A stretch of 64,000 nt of DNA from Acidovorax sp. HDW3 (GCF_011303755.1 NZ_CP049885.1:1470001-1534000), one strand, 5' to 3'. Shown: positions 1 to 12,465, numbered from the stretch's first letter. The notes: generated from the letters alone by a model not told the origin. A program made the numbers and translations.

Positions 1-558
1 GTGGAGGAGGTGGCGGCGCGCGCCGGCGTCTCCAAGGGCACGCTGTTTTTGTATTTCCCGAGCAAACTCGAACTCTTCAAAGCCGTGGTGCGGCACAACA
101 TTGCCGGGCGGTTTGACGAGTGGCGCGAGGAAATGCGCGATTTTGACGGCAGTTCGTGCGAATTGCTGCGCCACTGCTTTACGGTCTGGTGGCAGCGCAT
201 TGGTGCCACCAAGGCGTCGGGCATCACCAAGCTGATTCTGAGCGAGGCCGGTAATTTTCCGGAACTGGCACAGTTTTACCGCCAGGAAGTCATCGCCGTC
301 GGCCAGGAGCTGATCCGCAACATCCTGCAGCGCGGCATGGCCAGCGGCGAGTTCCGCGCCATCGACCTGGACTACGCCATCTACCTCGTGATCGCCCCCA
401 TGATTTTTCTCATGACCTGGCGCCACTCCATCGGCATGTGCGTGCCCGACGCACTCGGGCTCACGCCCGAAGAGTTCATCGCCGTGCAGGTGGACAACCT
501 GCTGCTGGGGCTGTGCACACGCCCCGTTCCTGCCCCAACTTCTTACTGCACACCATGA
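1..558 (+). CDS. TetR/AcrR-family transcriptional regulator, 5' truncated by window edge
   Basis: The reading frame is already open at base 1, so the true start lies upstream and the first residues seen belong to the DNA-binding domain. The beginning reads as the second half of a TetR helix-turn-helix (VAARAGVSKGTLFLYFPSK), followed by a helical ligand-binding domain of about 150 residues. The stop codon overlaps the ATG of the RND adaptor (ATGA), so it is translationally coupled to the efflux genes. By family knowledge it is probably a local repressor of the pump; the inducer is unknown. The family call is firm, the target is inferred from context. Confidence 0.88.
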   Translation: MEEVAARAGVSKGTLFLYFPSKLELFKAVVRHNIAGRFDEWREEMRDFDGSSCELLRHCFTVWWQRIGATKASGITKLILSEAGNFPELAQFYRQEVIAVGQELIRNILQRGMASGEFRAIDLDYAIYLVIAPMIFLMTWRHSIGMCVPDALGLTPEEFIAVQVDNLLLGLCTRPVPAPTSYCTP

Positions 559-1721
559 AACGCTGGACTCCCTGGGTGGCTGCGGCCATCGTCCTCGCAC
601 TGCTGGGCCATGGCGCCTGGCGCGCCGTCTCCGCCCGCAAGGTCCAGCAACAGGCCCAGGCAGCGCTAAGCCAGGAGCGCGCCCTGACGCCCATAATGCT
701 ACAAAAATCAGAGCTACTCACGCTTGAAGTACGGGCGATAGAGGCCAATTTGCCTGTATCTGGCGTGCTGCGCGCGCTGCACAGCGCCAGCATCAAGGCG
801 CGGGTGCCGGGCGAGCTGCAGGGCCTGGCGCTGCGCGAGGGCGACAGCGTGCGTGCTGGCCAGGAGGTCGCCCGCATCGACGCCACCGAATCCGCCGCCC
901 GCCTGCGCCAGGCACAGCAGCAGGCCGAGGCGGCGCAGGCGCAAGTCGAAATTGCGCGCCGCCAGCTCGACAACAACCGCGCCCTGGTCAGCCAGGGCTT
1001 TATTTCGTCCACCGCACTGCAAACTGCCGAGGCCAACTGGCAGGCGGCGCAGGCCAACTGGCAAGCAGCCAACGCCGCTGCCGACGTGGCGCGCAAAGCG
1101 CTGCAGGACACGGTGCTGCGCAGCCCGATCAGCGGCCAGGTGGCGCAGCGCCTGGCGCAAAACGGCGAGCGCCTGGGGGTCGATGCCAAGGTGCTGGAGG
1201 TGGTCGATCTCTCGCGCCTGGAGCTCGAAGCCCTGATCGCCCCGGCCGATGCGCCCCTGCTGCGCCTGGGCCAGCAGGCGCAGCTGCAGCTCGAAGGCAG
1301 CACGCACCGCGTGAGCGCCACCCTGGTGCGCATCAACCCCAGCGCCCAGGCCGGCAGCCGCGCCCTGCCGGTGTACCTGGCCATCGATGCCGCCCAGGCC
1401 GGCGCCGCCCGCGCCCTGCTGCGCCAGGGCCTGTACGTGCAGGGGCTGCTGGCCACCGGCAGCACCCAGGCGCTGGCCCTGCCCGTGGCCGCCGTGCGCA
1501 ACGACAAACCCCAGCCCTACGTGCAAACCGTGGAAAACGGCAAGGTGGCGCACCGCACGGTGCAGCTGGGCGCGCGCAGCCAGATCGACGGCGCGCCCTG
1601 GGCCAGCGTGGCCGAGGGCCTGCAGCCCGGCGCCCAGGTGCTGCTCGGCGGCGTCGGCCTGCTGCGCGAGGGCACGCCGGTGCAGGCATCCACCGACGAC
1701 AGCGCCCCGGCGCAAAAGTGA
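555..1721 (+). CDS. RND efflux periplasmic adaptor (HlyD/AcrA type membrane fusion protein)
   Basis: The predicted 388-residue protein starts at the ATG overlapping the regulator stop. An N-terminal membrane anchor (WVAAAIVLALLGHGAW) is followed by a lipoyl half-motif, an alpha-helical coiled-coil hairpin rich in Ala/Gln around residues 110-190, the second lipoyl half (VLRSPISGQVAQRLAQNGE) and beta-barrel domains. Adaptors of this family link an inner-membrane RND pump to an outer membrane channel. The pump follows after 6 bases and a TolC homologue lies 4.3 kb downstream. A copy of the dispersed repeat (698-754) is translated in frame near residues 48-67, between the anchor and the first lipoyl half, where an insertion should be tolerated. 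Confidence 0.93.
   Translation: MKRWTPWVAAAIVLALLGHGAWRAVSARKVQQQAQAALSQERALTPIMLQKSELLTLEVRAIEANLPVSGVLRALHSASIKARVPGELQGLALREGDSVRAGQEVARIDATESAARLRQAQQQAEAAQAQVEIARRQLDNNRALVSQGFISSTALQTAEANWQAAQANWQAANAAADVARKALQDTVLRSPISGQVAQRLAQNGERLGVDAKVLEVVDLSRLELEALIAPADAPLLRLGQQAQLQLEGSTHRVSATLVRINPSAQAGSRALPVYLAIDAAQAGAARALLRQGLYVQGLLATGSTQALALPVAAVRNDKPQPYVQTVENGKVAHRTVQLGARSQIDGAPWASVAEGLQPGAQVLLGGVGLLREGTPVQASTDDSAPAQK
698..754 (+). repeat. Dispersed Comamonadaceae-type repeat, translated inside the RND adaptor
   Basis: The segment has the family layout: GCTACAAAAAT, AGAGCTACTCACGCTTG, a short spacer, then GATAGAGGCCAATTTG. It is degenerate in the second arm but recognisable next to the copies at 38567 and 43167, and it is read in frame. 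Confidence 0.7.
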
Positions 1722-1727
1722 GCCGCC

Positions 1728-4898
<3,171 letters not shown>

Positions 4899-4953
4899 AC
4901 TTGCCCGTTTGTCCAGAACACCCACTCCCCTGCCCCTCTACCCGGAGAATTCC

Positions 4954-5661
4954 ATGGCCCTGCCCCTGAACACCACCGCCAGCAACGACCCCACCACCGT
5001 AGCCCGCTACCACATGGTGGAGCAGCAAATCCGCCCCTGGAACGTCTCCGACATCGAGGTGCTGGAGCTGCTCTCGCGCATCCCGCGCGAGGACTTCGTG
5101 CCCGCCGCCTACCGCGCCATGGCCTTCGTCGATATGGAGATCCCGCTGCTGCCCGACACCGATGCCGCGCTGCGCGACGGCCACTGCATGTTGGCCCCCA
5201 AGATCGAAGCGCGCCTGCTCAATGACCTGCAGGTGCAGCCGGGCGAGCGCGTGCTCGAAATCGGCGCCGGCTCGGGCTACATGGCCGCCCTGCTCGCCGG
5301 CCGTGCCGAGCGCGTGGTCAGCCTCGAAACCCACCCCGCCCTGGCGCAAATGGCACGCGAGAATCTGGCCCGCGCCGGCATCCAGAACGCCGACGTGCGC
5401 CAGGCCAATGGCGCCACCGACCCCATTCCGGACGGCCCGTTCGACGTCATCGTCCTCAGCGGCTCGGTGGCCGAGGTGCCGCAGCGCCTGCTCGACCTGC
5501 TCGCCGACGGCGGGCGCCTGGCCGCCATCGTCGGCCAGCAGCCCATGATGCGCACCACCATCGTGCGCCGCAACGGCGCGCAGTTCGAGTCCAGCCAGCC
5601 CTGGGACACCGTGGCAGCACGCCTGCAAGGCTTTGCCGAGCCCTCGCGCTTTCAGTTCTGA
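4954..5661 (+). CDS. PIMT-like (protein-L-isoaspartate O-methyltransferase family) SAM methyltransferase
   Basis: The 235-residue protein has the N-terminal pattern of PIMTs (MVEQQIRPW...VPAAY) and a clear SAM-binding motif I (VLEIGAGSGYMAALLAG) around residues 90-106. The conserved segment before motif I, which in genuine repair enzymes carries the catalytic Ser-x-Pro-x-Met, reads GHCMLAPKIEA here, so isoaspartate repair activity is doubtful. It lies 55 bases after the pump gene and 9 bases before the rhodanese gene, in the same direction. Start chosen at the ATG before ALPLNTT, behind CCCGGAG. The fold is certain, the substrate is not. Confidence 0.82.
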   Translation: MALPLNTTASNDPTTVARYHMVEQQIRPWNVSDIEVLELLSRIPREDFVPAAYRAMAFVDMEIPLLPDTDAALRDGHCMLAPKIEARLLNDLQVQPGERVLEIGAGSGYMAALLAGRAERVVSLETHPALAQMARENLARAGIQNADVRQANGATDPIPDGPFDVIVLSGSVAEVPQRLLDLLADGGRLAAIVGQQPMMRTTIVRRNGAQFESSQPWDTVAARLQGFAEPSRFQF

Positions 5662-5670
5662 GCCCCGGCC

Positions 5671-6018
5671 ATGATTGCGCAAATCCGCCCCACCGAGCTG
5701 GCCGCCTGGCTGGCCCAGGCACAGGCCGACAGCGGCCAGCAGCCCCTGCTGCTGGACGTGCGCGAGCCCTGGGAGCTGCAGACCGCCAGCGTGCGCGCCG
5801 AGGGCGCCGACTTTGTGCACATGCCCATGGCCAGCGTGCCGCTGCGCCTGGCCGAGCTGGGGGCCGAGCGCCCCATCGCCTGCCTGTGCCACCACGGCGG
5901 GCGCAGTATGCAGGTCGCCTACTACCTGCAGCAGCACGGCTTTGACCAGCTCGCCAACGTCGCCGGCGGCATCGACGCCTGGGCCCAGGAACTCGCGCCG
6001 CAGGTGCCGCGCTACTGA
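5671..6018 (+). CDS. Single-domain rhodanese-like protein
   Basis: This 115-residue protein is one rhodanese domain. It contains the LLLDVREPWE motif near residue 25 and an active-site loop CHHGGRS with the catalytic cysteine, so it should be able to carry a persulfide sulfur. The C-terminal GGIDAWAQE is typical of the GlpE/PspE-like group. It sits between the PIMT-like gene and the TolC homologue with short gaps, suggesting co-transcription. The physiological acceptor is unknown. Confidence 0.92.
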   Translation: MIAQIRPTELAAWLAQAQADSGQQPLLLDVREPWELQTASVRAEGADFVHMPMASVPLRLAELGAERPIACLCHHGGRSMQVAYYLQQHGFDQLANVAGGIDAWAQELAPQVPRY

Positions 6019-6045
6019 TTTTTCATTCGTTCGAAAGCCTTCGCC

Positions 6046-7371
6046 ATGACCTTGCTCCGCCGCCTCCCCCTTGCCCTGGCCCTGGGGGCCGCATTGGCAG
6101 GCCCCGCACAAGCCCAAAGCCTGCTGGCCCTGGTGGAACAGGCGCAGGGCTACGACGCAGCCTGGCAGGCAGCGCGCGCGCAGCTCGACGCCGCCACCAG
6201 CCGCGCCGGCCAGGCCCGCGCCGGCTTGCTGCCCACGGTGGGCGTAAGCGCCGGCGTGACGCAGGCGCGCAGCGAGATCACCCCCGGCAACCTGACGCTC
6301 GATACCCCTAACCGCAACCTGATGCTCGCCGCCTCGCAGCCGCTGTACCGCCCGGCCAACCGCATCGGCTACGAGCAGGGCCAGCGCGGCATCGAGGTGG
6401 CGCAGGCGCAGCTCGACGGCGCGCAGCAAGACCTGCTGGTGCGCGTGAGCCAGGCCTACTTTGACGTTCTCGCCGCGCAAGACACCCTGGCCTTCGTGCG
6501 GGCACAAAAAGTCGCCGTGGCCGAGCAGCTGGCAGCGGCGCAGCGCAATTTTGAAGTCGGCACCAGCACCATCACCGACCAGCGCGAAGCCCAGGCCCGC
6601 CACGACCTGGTGAGCGCCAAAGAAATCGCCGCTGCCAATGACCTGCAAGTCAAGCGCCTGGCGCTCGACCAGGTGGTGGGTAAAAGCGGCGTCGCACCCC
6701 AGCCCCTGCAGCAGCCCGTGCGCCTGCCACCCCAGGCGCTGGGCGCGGTCGATGACTGGGTACAAAAATCGCAAGACCTGCAGCCCCTGGTGCGCCAGGC
6801 GCAGCTGGCGCTGGACGTGGCCCAGCTCGAAACCCAAAAAGCGCGCACCGGCCACCTGCCCACGCTCGACCTGCAAGCGGGCTACAAGGTCGATCGCTAC
6901 CCCAAGGGCACGCCCACGGTTCCGGGGGTCAACATGGGCACCAACACCGCCAGCGTGGGCGTGGCGCTGAACCTGCCGCTGTTTGCCGGTTTTGCCGTGC
7001 AAAACCGGGTGCAAGAAACCCTGGCGCTGGAAGAAAAAGCCCGTGCCGACCTGGAAAACGCCCGCCGCAGCACCGCCCAGGGCACGCGCACGGCGTTTTT
7101 CGGCCTGCAGTCGGGCGCCGGCCAGGTGCAGGCCCTGGAAGCGGCAGAAGCCTCCAGCCAGAGCGCGCTCGAAGCCAACCAGATGGGCTACCAGGTGGGC
7201 GTGCGCATCAACATCGACGTGCTCAACGCCCAAAGCCAGCTGTTTGAAACCAAGCGCGACCTGGCCGTGGCGCGCTACAACCTGCTCATGGGCCAGCTCA
7301 AGCTGCGCCAGGCGGCGGGCACGCTGCAGCTGTCAGACCTGAACGCCATCAACGCCTTGCTGGCGCCTTAA
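6046..7371 (+). CDS. TolC-family outer membrane efflux protein
   Basis: The 441-residue precursor begins with a signal peptide (LPLALALGAALAGPAQAQS) and contains two tandem outer-membrane-efflux repeats rich in helical Ala/Gln segments, the expected length for TolC. It would form the trimeric channel completing the RND pump encoded upstream. Glycine/aromatic-rich strands around residues 280-320 (TLDLQAGYK, VGVALNLPLFAGF) match the beta-barrel portion of the second repeat. It closes the plus-strand cluster; the next gene is convergent, 6 bases away. Confidence 0.93.
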   Translation: MTLLRRLPLALALGAALAGPAQAQSLLALVEQAQGYDAAWQAARAQLDAATSRAGQARAGLLPTVGVSAGVTQARSEITPGNLTLDTPNRNLMLAASQPLYRPANRIGYEQGQRGIEVAQAQLDGAQQDLLVRVSQAYFDVLAAQDTLAFVRAQKVAVAEQLAAAQRNFEVGTSTITDQREAQARHDLVSAKEIAAANDLQVKRLALDQVVGKSGVAPQPLQQPVRLPPQALGAVDDWVQKSQDLQPLVRQAQLALDVAQLETQKARTGHLPTLDLQAGYKVDRYPKGTPTVPGVNMGTNTASVGVALNLPLFAGFAVQNRVQETLALEEKARADLENARRSTAQGTRTAFFGLQSGAGQVQALEAAEASSQSALEANQMGYQVGVRINIDVLNAQSQLFETKRDLAVARYNLLMGQLKLRQAAGTLQLSDLNAINALLAP

Positions 7372-7377
7372 TTCGCC

Positions 7378-9651
7378 TCACTCACTCGCCAGCTGCGCCG
7401 GGTGGCGGCGCAGCTCCTGCAGCGGCATGGGGCGGCCGAGCAAATAACCTTGCAGAAAGTCGCAGCCCTCGGCCTGCAAGATGGCGCGCTGCTGCGCCGA
7501 CTCCACGCCCTCGGCCACCACTTTCAGGTGCAGGCTGTGCGCCATGGCGATGATGGCGCGCACCAGGCTGTGGTTGCGGCTGCCCTCTTGCAAATTCATG
7601 ACGAAGCTGCGGTCGATTTTGACCGTGTGCAGGCGGAAATGCGCCAAGTAGCTCAGCGACGAGTAGCCGGTGCCAAAGTCGTCGAGCGACAGGCCCACGC
7701 CCGCCGTGTGCAGGCGCTGCAACAAACCGCCCACGCCATCGTCCTGGCCGACGAGCAGGGTTTCGGTCAGCTCCAGCTCGATGCTCGCTGGCGGCAGGCC
7801 GTGGCGCTGCAAGCCGCTCCACAGGCGCTCCTCAAACCCTGGCTGGGCAAACTGGCGCGCCGAGACGTTGATGCTCATCACCGGCGCGCTGCCACTCTCG
7901 GTGCGCCACTGCGCCAGCTGGCGCAGCGCCTCATCGAGCACCCATTGGCCAATATCGAGGATCAGGGCGGATTCTTCAGCCAACGGAATGAAGCGCGCTG
8001 GCGAGACCCAGCCCAGCTGCGGGTTGTGCCAGCGCACGAGCGCCTCCACCTTGGCCAGCTGGCCACTGGCGGCAGCGTAGATTGGCTGGTAATGCAGCTG
8101 CAGCTCGTGGTGGGCAATCGCCAGGCGCAGCGCCGCTTCCAGGCGCAGCGATTCGGCCAGGCGGGTATCCATGGTGCTGTCAAAAAAACACCAGCTGCCG
8201 CGCCCCCGGCCCTTGGCTTCGTACATGGCCACCTCGGCCTGCTGCAGCAGCGTTGCCCCCTGATCCAGCGCGCCGCCATGGCTCAAGGCAATGCCAATGC
8301 TGGCGTCCAGCGGGTACTCTCCGCCCTCCTCCGTCATGTGCTGGCGCAGCCGTGCCAGCAAGGCCTGCGCCCGGGCCTCCACCTGCAAAATGCCGCTGTG
8401 CGGTGCCAGCGCGGTCAGCACCAGCACAAATTCATCACCACTGACGCGGGCGAGCAAGTCGCCCTCTTGCACCTGGCCCTGCAGCAGCGCGGCCATGTGG
8501 CGCAGCACCTCATCGCCACGGGCGTGGCCCAGGCTGTCGTTGATTTTTTTGAAGTGATCGAGGTCGAGCAGCAGCACCGCACAGCCCGTACCCTGGCGCT
8601 GCGCCACCCAGAGCACGGCATCGAGCTGCTGCAGCAAAAAAGCGCGGTTGGCCAGCCCGGTGAGCGGGTCGGTATTGGCCTGGCGCAAACGCTCTTGTTC
8701 GGCACGCTTGTGCTCGCTCAGGTCACGGATTTGGCACAGCACCACGGGTGCACCCAGGTTGGTGTAACTCGAGAACAGCAACTCCGCCGGAAAGGATGCG
8801 CCCTGCACAGGCTCGATCTGGCGCTCAAGGCGGATGGTTTCGTCCAGATTGGCAGCCTGCACCATGGCGGTGATCTTGTGCATCACCGCATCGGCCTCCA
8901 TCTCCTCCCGCGCCAGCAACGGAACTTTTTGCCCTACCAGCGCTGCGGGCGAGGCCGCCCCCGCGAGCTGGGCAAAACGCTCGTTGCAAAACACCACCTG
9001 CCCTTGGAGATTGCGCGCCACCAGCGGATCGGGCAGGTATTTGAGGACGTTGTTCAAGCGCTGCTGCGCCAGGCGAATCGCCAGGTCGATGAGCACCAGG
9101 CCCAGCAGCAGGTTCGACAACCACCCCACCCAAAGCAGGTGCAGGCTCTGAAACGGCGTCCCCACGGCCTGCAGCTCGGCCAGATACAGCAGATAACTCA
9201 GCGCCTTGAAGGCCAGCGCCGCACCGGCCAGGCGCTCCTGCATACGCCAAAGAAACAAGGCCGTGGCGCCGTAGGTCAGCTGCATGAGCACCATCACTAG
9301 CAAGCGCCCGGCCATCTGATCACCCGCAAACCCGACCACTGCAATCAGCAGCGCCACGCCCAAGGTGCGCAACCCCAGCGTACGCAGCCCGAGCGGTCGC
9401 GCACGCATGGCCTCGGTAGCGCCATGCAGGCAGACCAGGAACAGCGCCGTCAGCACCGTGGACAGCAGCCCAGCCAACGGCAGGCCTTCGAGCTGAAAGC
9501 GGTAGCCCAGGTACGAGGCCCCAGCCAGCGCCAGATGCGCCACACCCCACAGCAGCGCTGCCTGGTTCATGCGCGCGGCGTTCCAGCAAATCAGGAAAGC
9601 AATTCCCAGCACAGCCAGGGTGACGGCAGAGATGAGATAAATCGCAATCAT
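7378..9651 (-). CDS. Membrane-bound PAS-GGDEF-EAL cyclic-di-GMP signalling protein
   Basis: The 757-residue protein starts with about 190 residues of hydrophobic helices, followed by a PAS domain (VLKYLPDPLVARNLQGQVVF), a GGDEF domain near residues 330-480 and an EAL domain to the end. The cyclase signature reads SGDEF instead of GGDEF. The phosphodiesterase domain is intact by its motifs: EALVRW, ELTETLL, DDFGTGYSS, KIDRSFV and EGVES. It could make and/or hydrolyse cyclic-di-GMP; the sequence favours a working EAL domain. It is convergent with the efflux cluster and starts 65 bases from the end of waaA. Confidence 0.93.
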   Translation of the reverse strand: MIAIYLISAVTLAVLGIAFLICWNAARMNQAALLWGVAHLALAGASYLGYRFQLEGLPLAGLLSTVLTALFLVCLHGATEAMRARPLGLRTLGLRTLGVALLIAVVGFAGDQMAGRLLVMVLMQLTYGATALFLWRMQERLAGAALAFKALSYLLYLAELQAVGTPFQSLHLLWVGWLSNLLLGLVLIDLAIRLAQQRLNNVLKYLPDPLVARNLQGQVVFCNERFAQLAGAASPAALVGQKVPLLAREEMEADAVMHKITAMVQAANLDETIRLERQIEPVQGASFPAELLFSSYTNLGAPVVLCQIRDLSEHKRAEQERLRQANTDPLTGLANRAFLLQQLDAVLWVAQRQGTGCAVLLLDLDHFKKINDSLGHARGDEVLRHMAALLQGQVQEGDLLARVSGDEFVLVLTALAPHSGILQVEARAQALLARLRQHMTEEGGEYPLDASIGIALSHGGALDQGATLLQQAEVAMYEAKGRGRGSWCFFDSTMDTRLAESLRLEAALRLAIAHHELQLHYQPIYAAASGQLAKVEALVRWHNPQLGWVSPARFIPLAEESALILDIGQWVLDEALRQLAQWRTESGSAPVMSINVSARQFAQPGFEERLWSGLQRHGLPPASIELELTETLLVGQDDGVGGLLQRLHTAGVGLSLDDFGTGYSSLSYLAHFRLHTVKIDRSFVMNLQEGSRNHSLVRAIIAMAHSLHLKVVAEGVESAQQRAILQAEGCDFLQGYLLGRPMPLQELRRHPAQLASE

Positions 9652-9687
9652 GGTTGAAAAAAAGGCCCAGGGCGGCTATTTTGCTCT

Positions 9688-9737
9688 ATTTTTTATAGCG
9701 CCTGACGCTGAATTATCAAGCGTTTTCAGCCGATTTG
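9688..9737 (+). repeat. Dispersed repeat overlapping the 3' end of waaA
   Basis: TATAGCGCCTGACGCTG, a spacer, then TATCAAGCG and TTTTCAG match the two arms of the dispersed repeat family. The waaA stop codon (complement of TCA at 9716-9718) lies inside it, so the repeat sets the C-terminus of that protein. Confidence 0.6.
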
Positions 9738-11080
9738 TTACGTAACGCAAGCCGTACCGCCTGCGCCGTTGCCGCCGCCGCGCCCCGGTGCGCCTGGGCA
9801 AAGCTTTGCGCGGCCTGGCGCGCCTGGGCCAGGGCAGCGTCGTTTTGCAGCCAGCGCTCGGCCGCGCTCAGGGCAGCGCCCATGTCGGCCACGCGCTGCG
9901 CGGCGCCGGCGGCACAGGCATCTTCTGCCGCCTGGGCAAAGTTGAAGGTGTGCGGGCCCAGCAGCAGCGGGCAGGCGCAGGCGGCGGCCTCGATCAGGTT
10001 CTGTCCGCCCAGGGGGGCAAAGCTGCCGCCGAGCAGTGCGGCATCGGCCAGGCCGTAGTACAGCGGCATCTCGCCCAGACTGTCGCCGAGCCAGACGTCG
10101 GCGGGCGCGGGCGCATCGCCCCACTGGCTGCGCCGCGACACGCTCAGGCCAGCAGCCTGCAAGAGCGCCGCCACCTCGTCAAAGCGCTGCGGGTGGCGCG
10201 GTACGAGCAGCCATTGCACCGCGCCATCAACCATCCAATCAGCGCTTGAATTAGCTATCAAATCAGGAGCTGCTGACGCTTGCCTGGCAAGCGCTTCTTT
10301 CCTTTTTTGCTCTAAAGCCTGAAGCCACAGCGCCTCTTCGCCCTCGCGCGTGCTCGCCAGCAGCAGCACCGGGCGCGGCTGCTGCGCGCGCCAGCGGCGG
10401 CCCTGCGCCAGCTGGGCGCTGTCGGGCTGCACGTCAAACTTGATGTTGCCAAACACCCCTTGCACCGGCGCGCCCAGCAGGCGCAGGCGGGCGGCGTCAG
10501 CCTCGGTTTGTGCCCAGACGGCCGCCAGGCGGCGGTAGGCCGGGCGCGCAAGCCAGCCCAGGCGCTGGGCCTGGCGCAGCGAGCGCTCGTTCAGGCGCGC
10601 ATTGGCCAGCACCAGCGGCAGGCCCTGGGCGTGGCAGGCGGCGATGAGGTTGGGCCAGACCTCAGTCTCCAGCAGCACGCCGATCTGGGGGCGAAAGTGG
10701 CGCAAAAAGCGCCGCACCGCGCCCGGCGTGTCCCAGGGCAGCCAGGCCTGCACATCGCCCGGCTGCAGCAGCTTGGCGCCTTCGGCCCGCCCGGTGGCCG
10801 TGCCGTGGGTGAGCAGCAGGCGCATGTCTGGCCACTGAGCGCGCAGGGCCTGCAGCAAGATGGCAGCGGCGCGCGTCTCGCCCAGCGAGACGGCGTGCAG
10901 CCACAGCAGCGGGCGCGCATCTGGGGCTGCGGTGGGGGCCGTGTGGTAGTGGCCAAAGCGCTCCTCCACCGCATGGGCGTAGCCGGGCTCGGCCAGGGCA
11001 CGCCGGCGCAGCTTGCGCCGCAGCAGCGGCTGGGCGGCCCAGGCCAGGGCGCTATAGAGCCAGCGCACGGCGCGTATCAA
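9716..11080 (-). CDS. waaA: 3-deoxy-D-manno-octulosonic acid (KDO) transferase
   Basis: This 454-residue inner-membrane glycosyltransferase transfers KDO to lipid IVA in LPS synthesis. Family marks are the N-terminal membrane segment, LLWLHAVSLGETRAA around residue 60 with the conserved glutamate, LLETEVWPNLI near residue 135, and GGSFAPLGGQNLIEAAA near residue 360. It is somewhat longer than usual because a dispersed repeat (10251-10310) is translated in frame, adding a Lys/Ala-rich stretch (LEQKRKEALARQASAA) in the C-terminal domain. The start ATG overlaps the stop of the phosphohexomutase gene (ATGA). Confidence 0.94.
   Translation of the reverse strand: MIRAVRWLYSALAWAAQPLLRRKLRRRALAEPGYAHAVEERFGHYHTAPTAAPDARPLLWLHAVSLGETRAAAILLQALRAQWPDMRLLLTHGTATGRAEGAKLLQPGDVQAWLPWDTPGAVRRFLRHFRPQIGVLLETEVWPNLIAACHAQGLPLVLANARLNERSLRQAQRLGWLARPAYRRLAAVWAQTEADAARLRLLGAPVQGVFGNIKFDVQPDSAQLAQGRRWRAQQPRPVLLLASTREGEEALWLQALEQKRKEALARQASAAPDLIANSSADWMVDGAVQWLLVPRHPQRFDEVAALLQAAGLSVSRRSQWGDAPAPADVWLGDSLGEMPLYYGLADAALLGGSFAPLGGQNLIEAAACACPLLLGPHTFNFAQAAEDACAAGAAQRVADMGAALSAAERWLQNDAALAQARQAAQSFAQAHRGAAAATAQAVRLALRNKSAENA
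10251..10310 (+). repeat. Dispersed repeat translated inside waaA
   Basis: AGCTATCAAATCA, GGAGCTGCTGACGCTTG, CCTGG, CAAGCGCTTC and a T-rich tail follow the family consensus closely. It is read in frame on the opposite strand and inserts about 20 residues into the KDO transferase. Confidence 0.8.
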
Positions 11081-12465
11081 TGCGCGGCGCTGCCCGGCTG
11101 CGCGCCGGGCTTGACGCGTTCGAGCAGCGCCAGCATCTGCGCCTGGATGCGCGCCAGGGCCTCGGGGGTGTGGCCCTCAAAGCGCAGCACCAGCACGGGC
11201 GTGGTGTTGCTGGCGCGGATCAGGCCAAAGCCATCGGGCCAGTCCACGCGCAGGCCGTCGATGGTGTTGACCTGCGCCGGCGCGGCAAAGCTGCCCGCAG
11301 CCAGCGCCTGCAGCTCGGCGGTGAGGCGGTGCGGCTCGCCCTCTTCGCAGGCCACGTTCAGCTCGGGCGTGCTGCAGCTGCTGGGCAGCTGGTGGAGCAC
11401 GGCGCTGGGGTCGGCGTGGCGGCTGACAATTTCAAGCAGGCGGCAGCCGGCGTAGGTGCCGTCGTCAAAGCCGTACCAGCGCTCCTTGAAGAAGATATGG
11501 CCGCTCATCTCGCCGCCCAGGGGCGAATCGACCTCTTTCATGCGCGCCTTGATGAGCGAGTGGCCGGTTTTGTACATCAGCGGCACGCCACCAGCGGCGG
11601 CAATGGCGGGGGCCAGCTGCTGCGTGCATTTGACGTCAAACAAGATGGTGCCGCCAGGCACGCGCTGCAGCACGTCTTGCGCAAACAGCACCAGCTGGCG
11701 GTCGGGGAAGATGTTTTGCCCATCCTTGGTGACGATGCCCAGGCGGTCGCCGTCACCGTCAAAGGCCAGGCCCAGTTCGGCGTCGCTGCCTTGCAAGGCG
11801 GCGATGAGGTCGCGCAGGTTCTCGGGCTTGCTCGGGTCGGGGTGGTGGTGGGGGAAGTTGCCGTCCACCTCGGAGAACAGCTCGATCACCTCGCAGCCCA
11901 GGGCGCGGAAGATGGCCGGGGCCGAGGCGCCGGCAACGCCGTTGCCGCAATCGACGACGATTTTCATGGGGCGCGCCAGCTTCACATCGGTGGTGATGCG
12001 CTCTGCGTAGGCGGGCAGCACATCGGCCTGGCGCACGCGGCCACCGGGGGCCAGCTGCCAGCTCTCGTCCTGCATGGTGCGGCGCAGCTGCTGGATGTCC
12101 TCGCCGTAGATGGCGCGGCCGGCGAGCACCATCTTGAAGCCGTTGTAGTCCTTGGGGTTGTGGCTGCCGGTGATCTGGATGCCGCTGGTGCACAGCGTGC
12201 TGGCCGCAAAGTAGAGCATAGGCGTGGTGCACAGGCCAATGTCTATCACCTCCACCCCCGCCTCCACCAGGCCCTGGATCAGCGCTGCCGACAGCGCCGG
12301 GCCCGACAGGCGCCCATCGCGCCCCACGGCCACCACCTGCTCGCCCGCAGCGCGTGCGGCAGCTCCAAAAGCGCGGCCCAGGCCCAGGGCCACGTCCTCG
12401 TTCAAGGTGCTGGGGACTATGCCCCGGATGTCGTAGGCTTTGAAGATGGCGGGGGACAGCTGCAC
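11077..12465 (-). CDS. Phosphomannomutase/phosphoglucomutase (AlgC/ManB type)
   Basis: The enzyme interconverts hexose 1- and 6-phosphates for sugar nucleotide and LPS synthesis. From a GTG at 12465, preceded by CAGAGGA eight bases upstream, it is 462 residues, the usual length; longer in-frame starts lack a ribosome binding site. Visible motifs are KAYDIRG at the N-terminus, the phosphoserine loop TGSHNPKDYNG near residue 105, the metal loop FDGDGDR near residue 240, and the sugar-binding GEMSGH near 325. It is translationally coupled to waaA, fitting a role in LPS precursor supply. Confidence 0.93.
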   Translation of the reverse strand: MQLSPAIFKAYDIRGIVPSTLNEDVALGLGRAFGAAARAAGEQVVAVGRDGRLSGPALSAALIQGLVEAGVEVIDIGLCTTPMLYFAASTLCTSGIQITGSHNPKDYNGFKMVLAGRAIYGEDIQQLRRTMQDESWQLAPGGRVRQADVLPAYAERITTDVKLARPMKIVVDCGNGVAGASAPAIFRALGCEVIELFSEVDGNFPHHHPDPSKPENLRDLIAALQGSDAELGLAFDGDGDRLGIVTKDGQNIFPDRQLVLFAQDVLQRVPGGTILFDVKCTQQLAPAIAAAGGVPLMYKTGHSLIKARMKEVDSPLGGEMSGHIFFKERWYGFDDGTYAGCRLLEIVSRHADPSAVLHQLPSSCSTPELNVACEEGEPHRLTAELQALAAGSFAAPAQVNTIDGLRVDWPDGFGLIRASNTTPVLVLRFEGHTPEALARIQAQMLALLERVKPGAQPGSAAH

